From Coptis chinensis (taxonomy: Eukaryota; Streptophyta; Magnoliopsida; Ranunculales; Ranunculaceae), in the NCBI GenBank assembly GCA_015680905.1, contig CM027381.1:67383501-67447500 (forward strand): a stretch of DNA of 64,000 nucleotides, in the 5' to 3' direction. This document shows positions 59,279 to 64,000 of this stretch, piece by piece. The notes under the pieces are model-generated. The model was given only the letters and a program-made list of their open reading frames with translations. It had not been told where the DNA came from and searched no databases. The translations under genes were made by a program, and so were the position numbers. The stretch's first letter is position 1; every line of letters begins with the position of its first letter.

Positions 59279-60109
59279 TGAAGTTTTAGCAATGGTGGAA
59301 GTATACTTCAAAAGAGTTTTGTTTTAGAAGTTGAGGTTCATTCTAAATTGTTTAGAGTTTGAGTGAGGGAGATATGAAGAAGAAAGGTAGACTCTTGTAG
59401 GATTTGAATGGTTCTAAGCTAAGGAAACTTGAAAGCTTTGATTGTTGTATTGAAATGACATTGAAAACATAAAGGGGAAGATTGATTAAAACATTGAAAT
59501 GAAAGCAAACAACAAGATTGAAGATTGAAATAAAGCAAAGTAAATAACAAGTTGATTGAAACAAAGAAAAAGGAAAGAAAAAAAAAATCATAAATTGAAA
59601 AACAATATAAGAAATTAAACAAACCAAATTGTTTGGATCCTAAGACAATAGATGAGTTATCTCTTATTTGCTTTTTGATTATATACCACTATTTTTGTCA
59701 TTTACAGATTTGCCTTTCTCCATTACAAACTAGACACCTCACCCTTTCACTTTTGTTTTGCTTTTACTTTTTGGTTTCTTCATGACCAAGGTATGTTTAG
59801 GGAGAAAGTCTTCATAATTTGAGATAAGGTCCTCCATCTTTGGTCTTCTAATTTGAGGACTTTGATTGTTGACTTTGACCAATTGACTTTGACTTTTTTA
59901 GCACTTTTCCACAGTAGCTACTGGTCTTCATAATAAGCGTGATTAATGTTCCTTTTGGTGCTAAGAGACAGCATTTATGATAAATTGTCTGAAATACTCC
60001 TTAATCTGAAAAAGACAGTAAAAGCTATGAGTTGTTTTTTCGTTAAGCGTAAAAAGGATTGTAATGCAGCAATATACGGGTAATAAAACGCACATTTGGG
60101 AACTGATAA
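59279..60109 (-). repeat. 5' LTR of the host retrotransposon
   Basis: 831 bp, with TG at 59279 on the plus strand (CA on the minus) and a mutated outer end (..actgataa). The outer 481 bp match the left LTR; the inner 350 bp have no counterpart there. A TTGAC cluster is at 59868-59898. Confidence 0.65.
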
Positions 60110-60116
60110 AGAGGTG

Positions 60117-60139
60117 TGGGGGGGGTGGGGGGGTGGGGT
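60117..60139 (+). other. G-rich tract
   Basis: Three runs of 4-8 G separated by single T directly outside the LTR. It could form a G-quadruplex. Confidence 0.6.
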
Positions 60140-60583
60140 AATACTCGTTAAACCTATTGTTTTCAGTTATTAGCAATGTCTCTTTTGTCTATGTTTGTTA
60201 AGTGTGTTGCATTCCCTATTGTTGGAGTACATTTCAGATTGTGATTTCTTGAGATGAAGCTTTTTCCCTCCAACAAAAAATCTAAAAGATACCGGCTACA
60301 TGGCCGGGTAAAAAACCTTGTATTAATATTAAAGCTCCCACAAGGGATATTTTTCTAGCTCTTTTAAAATTCCATATCATCAACTCCTATTAAAACGAGA
60401 ATTTCTCTCCTATTGAAAAGATAAATTTTAGCACTTCTAATTAAAACAAGAATCTTTCTCCTATTATAATATGAATTCATCCCCTATTGAGAAAGAAAAA
60501 TCTAACACTTCTAATTAAAACGAGAATCTTTCTCCTATTAAAAACAGGAATCACAATTTTAAAAACGGGGTTTCAACTAAACG

Positions 60584-61758
60584 TAGGGGTGGCAGTTTTA
60601 TACACGATCTGCTAACCCAACACGAAATTAGTAGGTTTGGGTTGGGAAAAAAAGCTTTTGGGTCATTTAAGGGTTGACCCGCCAAATCCGTCAAATAAAT
60701 GGGTGGGGTAAAGGTCACATATGTTAACCCGAGTAACCCGTTAGTAGACCCGATTAGTTCTCGGGTCTTAATGGGTTGGGTCATCAACACGTGACCTGTA
60801 TAACCTGTTTTAAGATAAGTTTCATTATCCCAACAACCTATAATAAACGACTAAAAGGGAAAAAAGTAGCCGTCATATTGATTCATTCGATAAATATATA
60901 TTTTGTTATTCAATTTTCATTGATACGTAATTGAATTATGAATGGTTTTTGAGAATTAATACACATATTTTTTTTAAATATGCTTTTTTGATAAATAAAA
61001 TCGTGAAATACTAAATATTTTGCATACAGGTTGTCTGTGAATCCGATCCAAAACTAATATAAAATCTCATCTATCATCCCAACTATCTAAAATAAACGAC
61101 TCAAAGGAGAAGGATTAGTTGTTATATTGATTGATTCATTCGATAAAGATATGTTTCATTATTCAATTTTCATTAATATGTAATTAAATTATGGATGATT
61201 TTTTAGAATCAATACATATATATAAATAAAAAAAGGGTGAACTAGTGTTTCCCCTAGATGGGAAATTAGGGTCTCCCTTCTAAACACGCGGTCAACTTGG
61301 TTTGACTGTTAACTTTCAAGTCAAACAACTGAAAATAACATAAATGCCCCCACCTAATTAAAATTGAATATTTTATTTTTGAAAACAATAAGGACATTTG
61401 TGTAATTTTCAATTGTTTGACTTAAAAGTTAACGGTCAAACCAAGTTGACCGTGTGTTTAGGGGGAAGACCCTAATTTCATCTATCTAGGGGATCCTAAT
61501 TGGCTCATCGGGTAATATTAGTTAACCCTAAATAAAATCGTGAAATACTAAATATTTTGCATACAAGTTGTCGGCGAATCTGATCCGAAATTGATCCGCT
61601 GGCTTAGCGGGTCACCCATTATATAGGCGGGTTGGGTTTGGGTTTGACAAACTCGACACGATTAGTAATTGGGTCGGATTTGGGTTTGTTCTCCTAACAC
61701 GTGACCCGAATATGACACGACACAAACCCGACCCAAACATGACCCATTGCCACCCCTA
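60584..61758. mobile_element. Non-autonomous hAT-like element, 1.2 kb
   Basis: The left end is TAGGGGTGGCAGTTTTATAC and the inverted right end TAGGGGTGGCAATGGGTCAT. The flanks (..actaaacg / actaaaac..) look like a decayed 8-bp duplication. The inside holds a tandem duplication of about 230 bp (about 60826-61050 and 61075-61590), the second copy interrupted by a MITE. Confidence 0.65.
61234..61529. mobile_element. Mutator-like MITE, 296 bp, about 9-bp TSD
   Basis: Terminal inverted repeats of about 90 bp or more: agggtgaactagtgtttccc against agggttaactaatattaccc, and inside them gtcaacttggtttgac on both arms. The flanks are aaataaaaa (61224-61232) and aaataaaat (61530-61538). The undisturbed site ataaataaaatcg survives at 60991 in the neighbouring duplicate. 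Confidence 0.75.
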
Positions 61759-63089
61759 CTAAAACAGGATCCTCTTTTTCGATCCCAATTCAAATGATTG
61801 TCATGAAATTTGTATATATTATTGAGTAAGTTTCAAAAGAGCCAGTGCGTATGCACGGGCCTATATGTTAGTTAATATTAAAGCTCTCAGAAAGAGTACT
61901 TTTCTAACTCTTTTAAAATTCTACGTCATCAACTCCTATTAAAACATAAATTTCTCTCATATTATAATGGGAATTCCTCTTTATTGAAAAAAAGAATTAA
62001 AAAATCTAGCATTTCTAATTAAAATGGGAATCCTTCTCCTATTATAATGAGAATTCTTCCGTATTGAAAAATAAAAATTTAGCATTTGTAATTAAAACGA
62101 GAATCCTTCTCATATTAAAAACAGGAATCATACTTTTAAATTAAAATGGGATCCCCCAATTAAAAAACTGGTTTTTAAAACTTAATTAAAATAATTGAGA
62201 AATTAAAATGGGTTTTTAAGACTTGATTAAAATAATTTGTTAGAAAATTAAAACGGGTTAGCAACGAAAACAGTAATCAGGATTTGTTAGAAAATTTCTA
62301 TATGTATAGTTATGATTGTTGAGCAAGTTTTTAAAATAGCTGGGTGCGTATGCACAATTTGTTGGGAAATTAAAACCAATTTTTAAAACTTAATTAAAAT
62401 AATTTATTAGAAAATTAAAACGGGTTAGCAACGAAAACATGAATCACGATGAAAATTTATATATGTATACTTATGATTGTTGAATACATGAATCACGGTT
62501 TACTTTTTAGTCTGAATATTAAAGCTCCCACAAAAGTATTTTTCAAGCTTCCTTAAAATTCCACATCACCAACCTAAATCTGGATTTAAGAAACCAACTT
62601 AAAACGGGAATCTAACTCGTATTAAAATGGGAATTCATTATTTCTATTTGGAAAGAAAATTCTATAACTTCTAATTAAAATAAGAATATTTTATCTATTA
62701 AAATGGAAATCACACTTTTAAATTAAGTCAACTTTTATAACATAATCTCTTTTCCAATTAAAACAAGTTTTTTAAAGAACAATTAAAACGATTTGTTAGG
62801 AAATTCAACTAAGACATACGATTATTTTAAAATTTCACATCATCTCCTATTAAAACGGGAATTCATTTCTCTATTGAAAGAGGAAATTCTAGCAATTCCA
62901 AACTAAAACGGAAATCCTTCCTACTAAAATTAAAGTCACAATTCTAAATTAGGTCAACTATTACAACGAGATCTCTCCCCAATTAAAGACGGGTTTTTAA
63001 AAGACAATTAAAATTATTTTATTAAGAAATTGTATATATTATTGAACAAGCTAAAATTTCAAAAGAGCCAGTGCATATACACATGCCTA

Positions 63090-63455
63090 TCTCTACACTA
63101 TATGATAGCCGGATCTTTAGGAGAAAAATTTCTCAACTGAACTGTGTATTTGTAATCTCTCTATTTTATGATTTTAGAACCACCTCCCTTAATTATTCTA
63201 ATAAGCTCCCTCTTTTTTAAATAATTTACCAAAAACTCTCTCACTTTATTGAAATTAGAATTAGCTTCATATTATTTAAAATAATTTAGAAAACCTCATT
63301 CACGTCACTCAAATTATATTCAACCCCTCTTAATGTTTTATATTATTTTTTAGATTATAACTAGAATTCAAAAAATCATATTATCATAGAGATGTTAGAG
63401 CGACAGATTTAAAAATTTGAAAAAACACCGATGCGTAGCACGGTTCAATATCTAA
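63090..63455 (+). mobile_element. Short Helitron-like element
   Basis: It begins TCTCTACACTATATGATAGC, a standard plant Helitron start, and ends with the hairpin ccgatgcgtagcacgg (63428-63443), then ..CTAA at 63452-63455. About 366 bp, non-coding, with no target duplication, as expected. Confidence 0.6.
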
Positions 63456-64000
63456 ATGTCACAACTACAATACTTACAATTTTCTTGCCTTCAAAGATTC
63501 AGCTTAGGCCCAAATACATGAATTCATAACTGTGACCCACGCGCAATAGTTGGTTAAACCCACCCCAAAGCCCAAACCACACACACACCTGAGGGGAAAA
63601 AAAATCATCCTCGATAAAAGCGCTACCCACAACTGAATGCCACGTGTACAGTAGACCCCACCGGGCTTATTTTGTACTTTTGCATTCACTTTATAGTTTT
63701 TAAACCTGTCTCTTTTGAGCTCTCAGTAAAAAGGGCGAAGTAGTTTTTTTTTCTTCTGCAAAACTGCAATGAAGGTTCGATTTCCAATCCAATCCTCTTT
63801 TTTAATTACAGATTGTTTTATTGATTGTTCTACTGATATCTGCAATCAATCGATATATTAGTAAAATTTTCGTTAAAATTGGGTTGAGGACTCTTGTTCA
63901 ACTTATAGATAGGTGTTTAGCATCATATTAGATGAATATTTGGGTTTTTTTCAAGTTCAAATGTTATAGTAAACAGTAAAGTAAAGTTTTTTCTAGAGTA
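63456..64000 (+). other. Possible promoter and start of a gene leaving the window
   Basis: The composition rises in GC. A TATA-like 'ctttatagttttta' lies near 63690, a pyrimidine-rich leader follows at 63745-63760, and an ATG at 63770 gives MKVRFPIQSSFLITD before T-rich intron-like sequence. ATGAAG|GT could also be a short first exon. No family can be named. Confidence 0.25.

Larger units (their letters stand above)
24435..60109 (-). mobile_element. Athila/TAT-like LTR retrotransposon, host of the nest
   Basis: Direct repeats at 24435-24929 and within 59279-60109 act as LTRs. Next to the right LTR is a primer site complementary to plant tRNA-Asp (59259-59276). Next to the left LTR is a purine-rich tract on the minus strand (24930-24941). 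All recognisable coding remnants (gag at 54.2 and 49.9-51.0 kb; ORF2 at 47.8 and 27.0-27.8 kb) run on the minus strand between them. Removing the inserts at 27822-28380, 28393-47545, 51041-54092 and 55325-58660 leaves about 9.6 kb, a normal length for these elements. No protease, reverse transcriptase or integrase could be found, so it was probably non-autonomous. Outer target duplication is not evident. Confidence 0.7.
60321..63086. mobile_element. Array of Helitron-like non-autonomous elements
   Basis: 'ttaatattaaagctc' type starts recur at 60321, 61872 and 62514, each followed by similar AT-rich bodies with 'ctcctattaaaacgagaat' repeats. Hairpins of the type gccagtgcgtatgcacgggc lie at 61841-61860, 62339-62355 and 63067-63086, as expected near Helitron 3' ends. 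The elements follow each other head to tail. No Rep/helicase is present. Exact ends are uncertain. Confidence 0.5.

Overview
The window is nuclear DNA from a flowering plant, most likely a eudicot. It is AT-rich, its gene fragments have short exons with GT-AG introns, and the recognisable pieces are all plant-type: EAF1, RPN3, ROP/Rac GTPase, class IV HD-ZIP and GOT1. I see no complete, undamaged, expressed-looking gene. The 64 kb is a transposon graveyard of the kind found in intergenic or pericentromeric chromatin. All calls come from reading the sequence and translations by eye; nothing was searched against a database.

Left part (1-24.4 kb). This holds a decayed Ty3/gypsy gag (minus, 1-2.1 kb) and a minus-strand EAF1 pseudogene fragment that keeps its introns (2.86-4.55 kb). 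A 5'-truncated LINE with a 15-bp target-site duplication sits upstream of the EAF1 exons. Next come a fold-back element (6.45 kb) and a TIR element (6.77-8.11 kb) containing a poly(A)-tailed retrocopy of a ROP GTPase, then a 268-bp MITE with 42-bp inverted repeats. These are followed by an RPN3 (26S proteasome) pseudogene (10.7-11.8 kb), a decayed CACTA transposase (14.3-16.7 kb), and the first copy (C1) of a repeat family of 3-4 kb units with TG..CA ends (17.3-21.0 kb).

Right part (24.4-60.1 kb). This reads as one nest built on a minus-strand Ty3-type LTR retrotransposon (Athila/TAT-like primer site, decayed gag, and a second ORF resembling the plant transposon protein domain; no reverse transcriptase seen). 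With the insertions removed it would be about 9-10 kb. Into it went a hAT-like element (27.8-28.4 kb), a large non-coding LTR-like unit (28.4-47.5 kb including its own inserts), C4 (51.0-54.1 kb), an AT-rich MITE (54.9 kb) and C5 (55.3-58.7 kb). The large unit was itself hit by a CACTA-type element (29.5-40.25 kb) and by C3 (41.5-45.4 kb). The CACTA-type element carries fragments of an HD-ZIP IV gene and of a GOT1 gene on the same strand, and was later hit by C2 (32.2-35.8 kb).

Right edge (60.1-64 kb). Helitron-like ends are arranged head to tail. A hAT-like element lies among them and holds a Mutator-like MITE whose empty site survives in an internal duplicate. The last few hundred bases may be the promoter and first codons of a gene that leaves the window.

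The most interesting points are the double gene capture in the CACTA-type element, with every splice site of the GOT1 part intact; the C1-C5 family, with a conserved TATA box, short ORF and splice donor; and an array of about 40 WRKY-type W-box cores inside C3.
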